A DNA stretch of 64,000 nucleotides. It comes from Lagopus muta. Lineage: Eukaryota; Chordata; Aves; Galliformes; Phasianidae. Position numbers and translations under genes: made by a program. The stretch spans positions 68,284,032 to 68,348,031 of the forward strand of contig NC_064433.1 in NCBI RefSeq assembly GCF_023343835.1, given 5' to 3'. How positions within the stretch are numbered: the first letter of the stretch is position 1; each line of letters opens with the position of its first letter. Shown here in pieces: positions 52,025 through 64,000 of this stretch. Under the pieces are notes generated by a model. That model was given only the letters and a program-made list of their open reading frames with translations, had not been told where the DNA came from and made no database searches.

Positions 52025-53208
52025 AAGTCACTCTGACAGTAATGCCTCCTATTTACTTCCTTGGAAACAACTACAGATACAAAGAGCACAATAACACTAT
52101 TTGATAGAGTACATTCTCAGCTACAAAACACTATTTTTCAACAGTCACCACCAGCAGCTGTGCATTTTCACCAGTGATGAACAATAACCTGCATGCTGTG
52201 CTCATAAAAAATCTGCACCAGCGAAGGTGACCCACTGTTTCACAGCTGCTACAGTGGTGTTGTTGCTAGGAAAATGTTGCCCATGCAGTCCATTTTTCAT
52301 CAGGCTGAACAGATGGAAGGCACCAAATCCAGACTGTACAGTGAACGTGGTAGAACAGTCCAGCCAGCATTGGCAATGTGCTCTGTGGTCTTCAGAGCAG
52401 TATGGGACCTGGCTCTGTCTTGTTGCAAGACAGCTTCTCTTCTTCTCTGGCCTGACTCTGGAAGTTGGAGCATTCAGCTTAGACAGCATCATGATGTAGC
52501 AGTCAGATTTTATGGTTTGTTCGGGTTCCAGGAAATCAAAAAATATAACCCCTTTTCTTTCTCAAAAGATTGTGTACATTGCCTTTTCTGCTAAGGGCTG
52601 CATCTTGAACTTTTTCTTTAATGCAGAATTCACATTGCAACTCCATTGACTGCAATTTTGACTCCAGCTTGTAGTGGTGACACTACGTCTCATCAACAGT
52701 AATGATGCTGTTCAATATGCCTTGACAAACTTGCATATGATGTTCTTTCTGTTCTTGTGTGAATATTCTTGAGACCCACTTGGTACAAACTTTGCAATAT
52801 TCCACCATCATTTTCAAAACATTGAAGTTGATATTCAACTCTGCGCACAGTTCTGTGCTTGACTGCCTAGAATGTGCCTTCTCTTTCACCTCACTGTTGT
52901 CACTTCTGAAATGGAAATGTACCACCCAGATGTGTTATGTGCTCACATCTACTGTTTGATATTTGTAAATGCTAAGCAAGTGTTGATGAATGTCAATGGG
53001 TGCCATTTTTTATGTGTGGAGGAGTTCAGTGACACACCTTTGCTTCTTCCACACTTCCATGTCAGACAGCATTTTGTCAGACTGCCCCTTTACTTCCATC
53101 TGTCACATGGCAACAAAATATACTGGGGTACTGGCTGGAAGATTCAACCTCAACTGCCATAGAGCCAACATAATAAAATAGGAGGCTTTACTTTTGGAGC
53201 AGCCTTTG
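52025..53208 (-). mobile_element. Near full-length Galluhop-like mariner, inactive
   Basis: About 1.18 kb between degraded terminal repeats (CAGTAATGCCTCCTATTT near 52037 and GGAGGCTTTACTTTTGGAGC ending at 53200). Transposase pieces appear in order on the minus strand. The N-terminus is near 53108-52990, then KVCTKWVSRIFTQEQKEHHM and IITVDET (first catalytic Asp region) near 52690. The C-terminal part follows, with FHLFSLMKNGLHGQHFPSNN and AAVKQWVTFAGADF near 52340-52202. Frames are broken by stops and shifts. It retains the catalytic region that the two intronic copies lost. Confidence 0.92.
52202..52925 (-). pseudogene. Mariner transposase remnant (catalytic part)
   Basis: Two open pieces, 52925-52683 and 52492-52202, carry the DET-type motif and the C-terminal FHLF...LRGQHF-like block of mariner transposases. 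They lie in different frames with stops between them, so no functional enzyme can be made from it. Confidence 0.85.
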
Positions 53209-56200
53209 TATTAATGGCTAAAGGGGGCAAAAGTCCATCTTCCAGTTCTCATCCTACGTGCTCTGAAATCCTTTTTCAATTTCTTCAGCTGTGTTACCTA
53301 CAAGATTGTTGCACAACGGTGTAAGAAGTAGCAAGCCCAGACAAATGCTTGCTTTGTCCAAAGATTAGTTGTTTAACTCTCTCTTCACCATCACATTCTA
53401 CATTCTTGTCACGTGACACCCATCTTCCAAAGCCTTATGCCTGTACTTAAAGGATATGTTCCAGAATCCTTCATCAAAGGAAAGACTTCCACTGACTTAT
53501 TATAGGATTACAGAGTGAGTTTGAGTACAATGAGGAATTCCTCCCCATACAACTGCTTCAGAATTGATAAGGGGGTTACAGTGGTCCAAGCACGCTAACC
53601 ATGCACAGGGGACATTGGGTGACTTTGCCTTGTACATGTTAGAGAGAACTGATGTTGTTAAGCATTTCTACTCTCACAGTCTGCCCCTCCTGTTTATTCT
53701 TTCTGGCTGTTCTTCTTCCAGGACAGATGGAGCTACAGCCCCTTTCTCTTAAGTTTCAATGACAAAAGAGAAATGGTAGTTCCTGTCACAGCTCTGCTCC
53801 TCTTAAGCCGTAAAACTACATGCAGCCCATTTTCTAGTTATCCCTGGTCCTCAAATGAAGTTCTAGAAGACTTATCATGTAGGTGTAAGTCACCTGTCAG
53901 CTATTGTTGCTGTCAAATTTTATGGGTATAGAACAACATTTTATCTTTCTAGTACAAATTTTATACTACTTTTCTCAGAGAAAAAAATCACTGCAACAAA
54001 TTAAGACCTATTCAAAGTAAAGGTTTCACTCCAGTGGAGTGATTTGCTGTTTTTCAAAACTACATGCAAGTTCACCAGCATGCAAGTTCTAGATTTGAAG
54101 AATAGGTTGATTTACAGTGCAAGATTTGGACCTGGTATTCATTCTAATTGTAGTAACAACAGATAGGTAGTTGATTTACGATGACACTCAAACACCTAAT
54201 GATATTGGAAGTCCAGAGTAAAATTCTTGCTGATTGTGAACTTCTGTAGGATTCCTGGATAAGTTGGGAACATGGAAGTTTCTCAGTTTCTGCTGTGCAT
54301 ATAATCTGCCTACTGAACAGCTAAACAATTAGATATTATCTAATGTCAGCTATATTAAAATGAAATAATTACATCTGCAAGAGGAGTGAGGTGTACTGGC
54401 TGTTTCAACGGCTACCTTGAAAAGCTTGATCCCCTGGGATAAAATTTACAGCCCTGAATTTAGGCTATGCTTAAATTTCCTGTGCAACAAATGGGAAGAA
54501 TTGTGAATTCCTCAAAAAGGGATTTGCAATAACCAGGGCTCAGCACAGTTAACAGCCTAAAATAACCAATAAGAGAATGTGAGGATGGATGTTTACTTTA
54601 AGTCAGTGAGTGATGCATAGCTTAGATGCATTCCTCACTGAGTTTAAATAACATCTTCCTTCTGTAAACAAATAGAAAAAGCTCTCTATTCCTGACAAGC
54701 AAAGTTATAGGATGCTATAGGCTCTTGCCTTGACCATCACTCTCTTTACATTAATTCAGTAATTAAAACAGAGGCTGAGGCTGAAGAAAGTCATTTAGGA
54801 CCACTTCTGTAACGTCTCTTTGGCCCACAGATGGAGCTGTAGCCAGCTCTGATATTTTCAGCTACTTTCTCTAGTGGTATTCTCCACTGGTTGCTTCAAA
54901 ATTCCAGCTCTTCAGCTTACTTCAGGATACTCTGAGACCTTTTGGGAAAAGGCAGACTCTACCAGTTGCCTTTTTCATCCTCACATGTAGGAAAACTAGC
55001 AACTAACGAGCTACAATATTAAACTAGGTCATGACACATGATCATCTAGCTTCTCTGCAACACCAGGATGACTTACAATCCTACCCTATGTATACAGTAC
55101 AGCTGTTCTGCTCAGAAAGGTTGCTAAACACTGCATTGCATGCATTGTGCATTGCAGGCATTGTACATCACATGCACCTAGGCTGTCTCCAGCCTCAGCT
55201 TCTCTCCCCCCAATATGTGCAAGGAATGTTCCTTCCTTCTGCTATTTCTTGTACAGCCCTTTTCCTGAAGTCACCTAGCTTGCAAAAACAGCAAGAAAGC
55301 TTGACCACAGTGAGGCTGTGAGTTCACTGTCAAGAAGCAGAATTGCTTAAGTTGAGAAACACCCCAGAGGACAACCAGTTATTTCTTGGTGCAGTAGTTC
55401 TTCCTGTCAGTCAACTGTACACAGATGTTTGTATGAGCACAGCAAAGAATATTGACTTCTCAGGTTAGTACTGCTTTCCAAACGCTCAGTATTTAATGTA
55501 CTGAAAGACTAAAATTGTCTGAACTCCTTTGGGTAACCTTCTGTGGCACTTTGCAATCCCTGCTCTCATTATGCTCTCATTATATGGTTCTGTCATCCAG
55601 TCATTTGCAAAGTACAACTGTTTGGTATCCATTTCTTCCCTTCTCCAACTGGAAGAAATAGAGAAATTTCAAATCTGTGATATTTAAAGAATCAAGAGAG
55701 CTAGGACTACTATGATAAACACCTGCATTTGTACACAGTGTTTACTGTTTACACCCACATACTCTGTTGACAGCATCTTCACCTATGCTCATCTCCTTAA
55801 TCCTCTCTCCAGAATTTCTTACCACATTTTTAAATGTTAAGAAAGGGGCTAATGCACGATAAGCAGCTTACTGGTTACTAATTATACTGGTTCCTATTTA
55901 CACAAGCAATAATTTCCTTTTATTACAAATGCTAGTTCCACAATTTTCTATTTTCATCTCTCAGTGCTGTGTGAAGGATCAGCTGTTTCTGTAGCAAATT
56001 TCTGTACAGAATGGAAACCTCTGTAAGTAGGTGAATGCAAAATAATGCAGAATAATCTTAATGGATTATCTTGAAATGTATCATAACTCTTGAGAAGTTT
56101 TTGGCTGGATAAATGATTCATTATCTACATATCTATCTCTAGAGCAATTTCCTGAATACCACTGGTACTAGAGTTGGGAAGACAAGTACGTAATCTTTAG

Positions 56201-59200
56201 AGCAATAACAGGTTTGCTTCTCAGGTCAAGACCATAGAGGAGGCTGTGACACTGTCTGAGCAGTTGTAAAATGTTGATTACTAGGCCTTTTTATGACAAG
56301 ATAATCAGGTTTCTACGTCACAAAATTATTTACCACACAGCAGTTAACATATATAGTAATAGCTAGAATTATTATTTAAAAATATTGTTAATGTAAAAAT
56401 GACACAGCTTAAAGAGAGAAAACATAATTCCAATAACTTTGTTACAAGCAGAAAAAGGAACTTGTGCTTTGTAAGACAAGATCTGAACAATCTAACACCA
56501 GTGGAGGTCTCAATTTTCCCTTGAGTTTGTTAGCAATACCCAATTTTATTAGTTTTCCACCTCAAAAATTCCTAGTCCTTTAAAAATAACTAATGAGAAA
56601 AGCAAAGGTTGCAAATCAGCAGTGCGTGCAGGCATTGCTGTTTCTCTTTTAATATTCGTAGGATATATAAAGCAGCAAGTGGTCTTTTGCAATAGACTAT
56701 TGCCACATAGACATAGAAATCGGGCCACAAGGTTAGGAAACAAAAATGCTTTGAAAATACAGCAGACCAATTTTTGACCATATTAATGTGAAATAGCATT
56801 AAGCTATTTGTTCTGTGTAATAATTATGAAATTATGAAGAATAAAGGCAACAGCTGTGGTATCAAGCGTGAGAAACAAATTGCTACTCTCAAGATTTATT
56901 TAACCCGGAGGATGAAAAACAGATCACACCAAGGAATTCAAGATATGAAAACTCAATGTTTCTTCTATCAGAACTAGTTATACGGGTTCCAGCCACTCTC
57001 CAAATATGAAAATATGGACAATTTTAACTGATTTTTATTCAGTCACTGTTATAATTCCTTCAGCATGAGGTGGATACTCATACTTTTGATTATAATGAGC
57101 ACTTGATTAGTGGGTTACATGTGGTGCAAATTAACTAGACTCTTGCTAGCAGCACCATGATCCAGAGTGCATGATAGCATGTGTCACTTGCATCATGCCT
57201 AAAATCTGTTCTGTTCTTTACAGAGACCTGCTGACAAACAAGCTAGTCAAAGGCAAATGAGCTGAATGTTTTGTTACTTAGCACGTTTTGAAAACTGAAT
57301 TAAAAAAAGAACGGTATATTTTCTCTTCCCATATCACTTTCAGTGAATGCTGGTGGTAGAAGGAGCATTTCAACAGATAGTGTATTTAGATGAACGTCGT
57401 TCAGAAGATCTCCTGTTTGGAGATTCAGCAGTACTTATAAAATAGCTTCCTTGTTACCAGGAACCAAATAAAGTTCTTCTAATATAGCTTCCAGTATTGG
57501 TCTTCAATTTTCCAAGAGCATACAGCGTAATGCGCTGCATTGAAATTTTCAAAAGCTGGCTCTACTCTCCTCACGCATCAGTCATTACTGGGAAAACAGG
57601 AGTTCATCTTTACAGAATGACTTAGTGCTGGATCCTAGCAAAAGGTACGTGAAATTGCCGTTTTGTTTTCTAAAGTGAATTGCATGCTTGTTTGTTTTAG
57701 GATTTGCTTGTTTGTTTCTTCCTTAAAAAAGATTATGACAGAAACCCACAGAAAACTCCAGAGATAGCTTTACCTGCTTATAGATTTTTGTATTGCTCCT
57801 GTCCCATACATCTTTATGATTGCTTTCCCCTTGCCTAAAACAGTGTCTGTTAGTCCACTGCCAAATAAAACTCAGAACAGGCCTCTCAGTTTAGTTCAAA
57901 GCATACATCAGAACTATGAAGTGAAGCTTGGAAGCTGTATTGAAACTGCTTAGAAACTGTCAGCATCTACCATTAGCTGTGTACAAACCAATTTTTAGAA
58001 TATATGCTGAAATTTGTGTAGGTTTATTACTCCTTACTAAAATAGCTTAGGAATATATTCACCAAAACATTAATCCAAACCCTAATAATTTTCTCAGAGA
58101 CTAGCAAGGTCAGACCCAAGGAAAAAGCAGGTCAGTGTCTTTCACTAAAATGACCTACTTTCAATCTCTTGGCAATGAAACCTGAGCAGTTAACCTGAGG
58201 CCTCTGAAAACCTAATGGACTGTGTGAACAGAAAAATAGTGCCATAAACTATCTGTCTGTTGGTCAATACAACTTTTAGGAAGATCTGGAATCCAGTTGT
58301 TGGCCAAGAATTATGTAAAGGCTAATAGAGTAGAGGGTAATTTAGCTGGTGCTGCTAATAGATGAAAAACTGTAACAGACTATTTTCAGGAAAGTGTAAA
58401 TAACATTCTCAGTCCTTGCTCTCCAGAAATAAATCTTGTGGCAGAAGTCAGTGAGCAGAGCAGCAGTGTGCTTGTGGAGACTTGGCACAAAGAATATAAT
58501 GGGACTCCCTTCCAGGTTATGATTAGTATTTGTCCTTAGTTCACCTCCCTCTGTAAAGCAGCATTTCCTTGCCCTGGCCCTGTGGTTCCTCATGCACTTT
58601 TTGGACTTCTGACCTCCAATTTAGAAGATAGCACCCAAATAGTAGTAGGATGTGTCCAAACAACACAGGTTGACTATAGGATATTAAATCCATCTTTTAT
58701 TGATTATAATTAATTCCTCTGACGAATTGGCATATTCAGGGTACATAAATAAGAATTATGGAATAACAAAAAGACCAGAGCTCATACTCTTTCTCCCCTC
58801 AAGATCTCAGACCTGATTACTTGTCACCTGTCCAGCAGTGCTCCTTTATTGCCTCCTACTTATGCTTTGTCCTATGTGGTTCCTCTATCTATAAATGATA
58901 AACCTTTAGTAAAACTTAGTACTTCAATGGTATCTTTCTTCTAAGTAGTGGTAAGTACTGTAGAAATACTTTTCTTTTTTTTTTACAATGGATTTAATCA
59001 GTCTCTTAGGAAAACGGCACACCTAAATCATAATTCGCATTGTAGCTAAGAGGAAAAGATTAAGGGAGAAGCTTACAGTGGCTACATAATGGACAGATGG
59101 CATGCCTGTTGAATTTACATGCTAAGCACTGGGCTTGGTTGGCATCTGTAAGCAGATGTTTAAGCTGCATGCACATTTCCTGCTACTCCATCAAACAACA

Positions 59201-61810
59201 CTAAATTTCTATTACTTTGCCTGAGGCCTTACTTCATTTCCCTGTGCTTACTGAAAAAATGACTATGGAGTGCATTCAGTAAAGGATTTAGGATGCCTGC
59301 AACACTGATTGCAGCACAGTATATGTGAGATAAAATAAGACAATTTTGAAACTGCATATTGTACAACAGTAAGGTTAGTTGGCAGGGCTTGTGAAGAGGT
59401 TGCATCAGTTTTCTCAAATGGCCCAGTTTTCAGAGCTAGCTTATAGGATTTTTATACTAAAAAGCTATGAGATTCAGAACAGATAAACCTGTACCTGGGA
59501 TTAAATGAATAAATTTAATGTGAACAGCAATAACAACAACAACAAAAGATTTGAACAGGTTTTGAGAGGAAGAATAATTATCTTTATAGGCCTGAAGATA
59601 AAAAGGAGATGAGATAGGCAAGTGATTAGCCAAAGGCTCAGTGTTTTAAACAAATTTACCCTTTTGATGAGACAGCTGGTTTTCCAAGCAAGGGAAGTAG
59701 GATCCATCCTGTCTACATGTACTACTGGTGATATTTTGCATGAGAAGCTGTTTAAAAAGCTGGAGATGATATAGTAGAGAAATTATAAGATCTGTTGCAG
59801 AGCAGTCAAAAGAGATAAAAACTGGTATTAAAAAAAGAATAGGCATGTGCAGGAGGGAGGAGTACAGTATAGAGAAAACTTCGTGTTGTGTAAGGAGGAA
59901 AATATTTCTAAAAAAATAATAAAATAGAATAAATATAACCACCCCAAAAATAGCAGCAACGACAACAAAAAATCACCAAACCAAAACATTTAAGCTGAGA
60001 TGAGGAAGGACTTGGATGTATTAGTCAATCATATAACTAATCACAATTAGATTCAGCTTCCCCAGTAAAGACTATAACTATATGGCTTTAGTGGTGCCCT
60101 GTCCAAAGGACTGGTTACAGGACTGGTCAGGGCACTTTTGCAGCACCTGTCTCATGACAGAGGGCTGGAGGAGCCCAGCTACCTGAGTGTCACGGCTGAG
60201 GGCTGGCAGAGAACGAGGCTCATCACTCTGTGCATTGTCAGTGAAAGAAAGAGTTACTAAAGTAAAAGAACAGAGTGTAAGAATAGATCATAATGAATGG
60301 CTGTGTATCACTGTACGGTAGAAATGCAAAGACTCCTAACTATTAAAGAAATGAGGTTCAGGAACAGACTTGTAGTGACAGCTTAGGGCTAAAAATAATT
60401 TGTAAAATGGAGTTGATCTCTGCCTGCAAAATTGAGATTAGCACTGGAAAATCTCTTGACGGAATAATGCCCTGAGAATCCCTTGCTCCCCTGCTATTTA
60501 ACTTGCTCTCCCTGTCCAGTTTCTGCAGCTGGTCAGAGCTGTCCCTCTCTGAGCACTTCAGTGCCTCTTTTTCAAAAGCGTGGATTAAGAAATGGTGATT
60601 TCTTGTATGTAAGCTCTGAGTAGTGTGAGAGCAAGAGTGGATAGAATATAATAAACAAATAAACAAGAAGCCACAAAAATAGAAGAGATGGCTCTTTCTT
60701 TTAGAAGAAAACGGGGAGGAAAAAGTGGTCATTCACTTTTAAATTTAGGAAGTGTAGGATGTGGCTCCCTCTCCATTTTCAGCTCCTTCCTTCTCTGTGA
60801 GCTGAATGAAGAGAAGCACCACAAGGACAGGTAGGATTGGGTTGAGAACATTCTCTGCTCTGCCTATGGAACTGGTGAGATGAAAGAATGAAGATGCATG
60901 GGCCAAGCAGATGCAGGTGGCTGGGGAGCTGTTAGAGACAGGGAAACTGAAAGTATGGTCTAGTGCTTATGGTGTTCATTTAGAGACAAAATTCAGACTT
61001 CCTCATGATAGCACATATTTTGTCCAAGGATTATTCAAGATCTTGCTGGTAAAACTATCTTGTGACTTTTCAGAATTGGCTTCCAGCCACTCAGATTGAA
61101 AAACAGCTTGACTCTTGCTCTTCCTGGCAGTGTTCCCTGCAAATAAATTGCACAACACAACCTCCCCTAGGCGTGTTTTTGAAAGTGTGAGCTCCTCTCT
61201 GTCTCTTTTAAGGTGTTAGGATACGATGGTGCATGCAGGCGGCTGAATAGGTTTCCAGCAGCCCTGACAGGCAATTAAATCTGAAAGGGTTTCAGATGCT
61301 GTTCTGTTTTTCTTACAGCACAGCTTTGGGGAGCACATTGTGAATTCCCTTCTGAGCCACTCGCTTTCTACCAGCATTACAGCAGGATCCTGATGGAAAC
61401 TCTGGGATTTGTGGAGTGGGATGGGAGTCACATCCAACTACTGGTTCCTCTTATACTACGAGAGGAAACCGGTGCCTTTTTTCATAATCATAAATCCTGC
61501 CCTAAATGTTTTTGAGATTTCCAGAGCACTTGAGCACAGAATCATTTAAAGCACCTCTCAGGCCTGCAGAGCAACTCTCCACAGAAATATCTGAGCTAGC
61601 GGCGAAGAAAACACCATGCAGACCTGAAAGTGTGATGGTATTGCTACACCAGCCTGGCTGTGCTGATTCAAGGATGGCACCTTTTAATCTGGGCCATGAG
61701 ACAGCTCTTCCATAGCGCTGCACTGCAAATGGGTCTGCTCCCTGGTGAGTTAGCGGGGTGACACAGCAGCACACCACACAGCACTATGCAGACCATTGCA
61801 GGTGGTTATG
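53209..61810. other. Intergenic stretch, nothing recognised
   Basis: About 8.6 kb with no supported exon or transposon. Contains a 16-bp-arm hairpin at 54603-54641 and a short GCATT-rich repeat near 55133-55165. PNPLA5 lies in the matching interval in human, but no patatin exon was recognised here. Confidence 0.5.
54603..54641. repeat. Imperfect hairpin, 16-bp arms
   Basis: TCAGTGAGTGATGCAT and ATGCATTCCTCACTGA pair at 14 of 16 positions around a 7-base loop. Short for a pre-miRNA; function unknown. Confidence 0.8.
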
Positions 61811-61814
61811 GGAG

Positions 61815-61903
61815 GGCGTGGGTTGGTGGTGGGTCTTGGTAGGTCAGGTGGTCGGTTGGACTTCATGATCTTGAAGACCCTTTCCAACTCAATTCTATTG
61901 TGC
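61815..61903 (+). mobile_element. CR1 LINE 3' tail fragment
   Basis: GTTGGACTTCATGATCTTGA followed by AGACCCTTTCCAACTCAATTC matches the sense CR1 3' end. The left edge is uncertain. Confidence 0.85.
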
Positions 61904-62425
61904 TGTATTAATCATCTGCTGTCAAGCAGTGCTGCTGTGCTACAGAACTTCTGGAGGTGTTTGGGCACATGGAGGTGCCTGGCTCCTGCTGGTTGCTGGG
62001 GTATAGATGAATCGAGCTGCTCTCCTTGTACTTGTTTGTAATGTCACGGGATGCTGTTTTAAATGCATCACATGTGCACTATGATCTTCTGAGTATCGGA
62101 TAATGGGAAAATTGCTAAATCTGCACTTTCTACCCCATGCACGAGGTCCGCGGCTGAGAAACGCAGAGCCGAGAGCTTCCCATCGAGCTATATACTGTAC
62201 TGACCTGGACCACAACACAGCACACACCGCTATCTCCCCACCTCACCTACACACTAAAAGGCGCGGGGCCTCGAGCGGCCTCCCGGCCTCGGCGTGCTGC
62301 AGCCGCGCCCCGGGGCAGGGCCTCCTCTGAGGCCGCCCGCGGATTGGCTGTGCCGCCTTGTGCCATCGTGACACGGCGAGGGGCGGCGGGCGATTGGCGG
62401 GCGGGCGGTGCTGGGCGAGGCCGCC

Positions 62426-62431
62426 ATGTAA
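62426..62431 (+). promoter_or_regulatory. Start-stop upstream ORF (ATG TAA) in strong Kozak context
   Basis: GCCGCC directly precedes ATG, which is followed at once by TAA, 97 bases before the main ATG. If the transcript begins upstream of it, this minimal uORF could hold back translation of the lipase. The transcription start is not known. Confidence 0.35.
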
Positions 62432-62522
62432 AGGCGCAGAAGGGCCCCCGCCAGCTGACCGGCGGGGCGACGGCGGGAGTGGCGCCGGCTCGGTGCGGCA
62501 GCGCCCTGCCTCGCTGCTGGCC

Positions 62523-62709
62523 ATGCTGGACCGCGAGCGCGGCTGGAGCGTTTCTTTTGCCGGCTGCGGCTTCCTGGGCGTTTACCACATCGGTGCGGCC
62601 ACCTGTCTGCAGGAGCACGCCCCGCACATCATCCGCGACGCCCGGCACATCTACGGCGCCTCGGCCGGGGCGCTGGCCGGCGCCGTGCTCGTCGGAGGCG
62701 GCTCGCTGG
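62523..62709 (+). CDS. PNPLA3: Patatin-like phospholipase, exon 1 (PNPLA3 type, partial gene)
   Basis: Encodes the first 62 residues plus one base: [60 protein letters not shown] and SL. It shows the glycine-rich oxyanion loop (residues 14-24) and the nucleophile Ser47 in GASAG, at the same position as in human PNPLA2 and PNPLA3. The catalytic Asp (DGG/DGA) lies in later exons outside the window. The donor is CTGG|GTCGG at 62710, a weak but in-phase site, after which similarity ends. Patatin-like proteins of this group are lipid-droplet triglyceride hydrolases or acyltransferases. Position next to SULT4A1 points to PNPLA3 (or PNPLA5); the [10 protein letters not shown] segment is also close to PNPLA2. 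The start ATG has G at -3. Confidence 0.9.
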
Positions 62710-64000
62710 GTCGGAGCTGAGTGGAGCGGAGCGGGGCGGGCGGGGGCGGCAGGCTGGGTGCGGGGCGGCGGTGGCGGGCCGCGTTCCTGCTTAGCCGACC
62801 TTGTCCGTCCGGCAGTCCGCCGAACCGAGCGGTGCCGGCTGCCCGCGGTTGTGCAGGGGTCGGGGCGGTGCTGCCGGCTGTGCGGGAGACGCCCCTCACG
62901 GCCCGGCCCGCGGCTGGAGGCAGCGCAGGGCTCCTTGCTGGGAAACGAGCGCGTCCCTGCTCCGGTTTGCTTTGCGCTAGAGCTTCAGTTAGCTTTGCCC
63001 TGCTGCCCCTATAGCTTCCCTTCCTTCCATTGGGCTGAGGTTGAGTGAGGTACGATCAGCACTGATGCTGACTTCAGCGCGCTTCCCTTCTCTGGCCTCG
63101 GTATCGCCAGCTATACGGTGGGTTGGTTAAGGTGGTAGGTGTTGATTTAAGGTGGCTGATGTCAATAAGTTGTTAGGGACAACTCCGGAGGGAACTTGGG
63201 CTCCCCGGGGTCGTGGTACTGAGCCGCTGGAGTTCAAGCAGTGTTTGGTCACCACTCTCGGGAGTGGGGTTTGGTTTTGGGTGGTTCTGTGTACAGTGCA
63301 GCGCAGTGGGTTGGACACCATGACCACCGTGAGTCCCTTCCAGCTCAGGGTAACTAGGTGTTCTACCGGTCTGGCTGTGATTTAAGTAATCGAGTTAGTG
63401 CTGTTTTGTGTCTGTACCAGGTATTTCTTGATGACAGATACTAGTTTGCAAGTAAATGCACTCTGTTGTGAAATATTGCTTGCCTGACAGTGCGAGAAGT
63501 GTACCATGCTGTTGAGGGCTTGTGAGAGCCCCAAAATATTGGCCTAGTAAACTTGACATGTTGAATTATTAAAGCAGCTTGATACAATAAAATATTAAGG
63601 TGTTTTAAATAGTGGCTAGAAAGTGTTTTGAGAAATGTATGAAATTTCTGCAAATCCGATAATGATTTTCCTTTTAGAACAAAAACATCAGTTGCGTAAA
63701 GGCTTGTGACTCAAAACTGGCAGTCTTTGTTCGTGGTACCCCTAACGGGCTTAGAACTGTAAGACTGTATATTTACATTTCAGAGGGAGAGGAGAAAACA
63801 ATGAGAACATGTTTTGAACTGAGAGAGGGTTTGGTTTTTCTCTTCAAAATTTTGGGGAGCTCTTCAATAAAATGGCAAAAGTTTTAGTCCATGTCTAGTA
63901 TTAAGTTCTAATTAGTGGTAGATTGCTTAAAAGGTCTAGGAAGCTGCATTGAATATCAGAAGTGCTTATAAGCTCAAAAACAGTTCAGATTGCTTACCTG
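62710..64000 (+). other. Intron 1 of the PNPLA gene (runs off the window)
   Basis: No second patatin exon was found. GC-rich at the start, then AT-rich, with a CR1 at 63170-63352. Confidence 0.75.
63170..63352 (+). mobile_element. CR1 LINE 3' end
   Basis: GGGAACTTGGGCTCCCCGGG, then CCGCTGGAGTTCAAGCAGTG, GGTTTGGTTTTGGGTGGTTC and GAGTCCCTTCCAGCTCAGGG. These are the successive blocks of a sense CR1 tail, moderately diverged. Confidence 0.88.

Larger units (their letters stand above)
62250..62960. promoter_or_regulatory. CpG island at the PNPLA promoter and exon 1
   Basis: A sharp rise in G+C and CpG over about 0.7 kb surrounds the patatin exon 1. It contains inverted CCAAT boxes (ATTGG at 62343-62347 and 62393-62397) and GC boxes (GGGCGG at 62381-62386 and 62403-62408). 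There is no clear TATA box, so a dispersed CpG-type promoter is likely. Confidence 0.88.

Noticed and set aside
60358..60732. 124-codon minus-strand frame
   Set aside because: No motif, no splice context and no sign of constraint; treated as chance.
62344..63048. 234-codon plus-strand frame over the PNPLA exon
   Set aside because: It is in a different frame from the patatin exon and is a GC-driven open frame without domains.
1..64000. tRNA, rRNA, CRISPR or prokaryotic operon features
   Set aside because: None seen. The window is vertebrate nuclear DNA with spliced genes and LINE, mariner and ERV repeats.

Overview
The window looks like genomic DNA of a galliform bird, most likely chicken. 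It carries antisense CR1 LINE tails, three Galluhop-like mariner copies and an avian LTR. It also holds two recognisable vertebrate genes, SULT4A1 and a PNPLA3-type patatin gene, that are neighbours on human 22q13. Gene density is low and the non-coding DNA is AT-rich, except for two CpG islands at about 32.6-33.45 kb and 62.25-62.95 kb, each marking a promoter.

Layout. From 1 to about 2.9 kb is unannotated flank. From 2.9 to 33.3 kb is the complete SULT4A1 gene on the minus strand. Its seven coding exons were placed by translation and by GT/AG splice sites and join to 284 codons, the same length as human SULT4A1. The last exon is at 4538-4650 and the first at 32936-33104, behind a 15.6 kb first intron. 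A perfect cAMP response element lies 141 bases upstream of the start codon inside the CpG island. The introns hold two long CR1 copies, an avian ERV-type LTR, an ERV pol fragment joined to an LTR-like piece, and two internally deleted mariners.

From 33.4 to 62.3 kb is intergenic. It contains a decayed hAT transposase copy of about 2.2 kb (BED-finger remnant, 166-codon C-terminal ORF, CR1 nested inside), another CR1, the longest mariner, and an unexplained pair of minus-strand open frames at 47.5-48.5 kb. From 62.5 kb to the end are exon 1 and the start of intron 1 of a plus-strand patatin-like lipase gene (PNPLA3 by synteny), with the oxyanion glycine loop and the GASAG nucleophile. Later exons lie beyond the window.

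The two genes do not form a functional unit. SULT4A1 is a neuronal cytosolic sulfotransferase-family protein with a degenerate cofactor site. PNPLA3-type proteins are lipid-droplet acylhydrolases. They are adjacent, transcribed away from each other and separated by about 29 kb. No tRNA, rRNA, CRISPR array or bacterial-type operon was seen. No new multi-gene system was found; the items most worth following up are the 47.5-48.5 kb frames, the hAT relic, the ERV junction and the apparent absence of PNPLA5.
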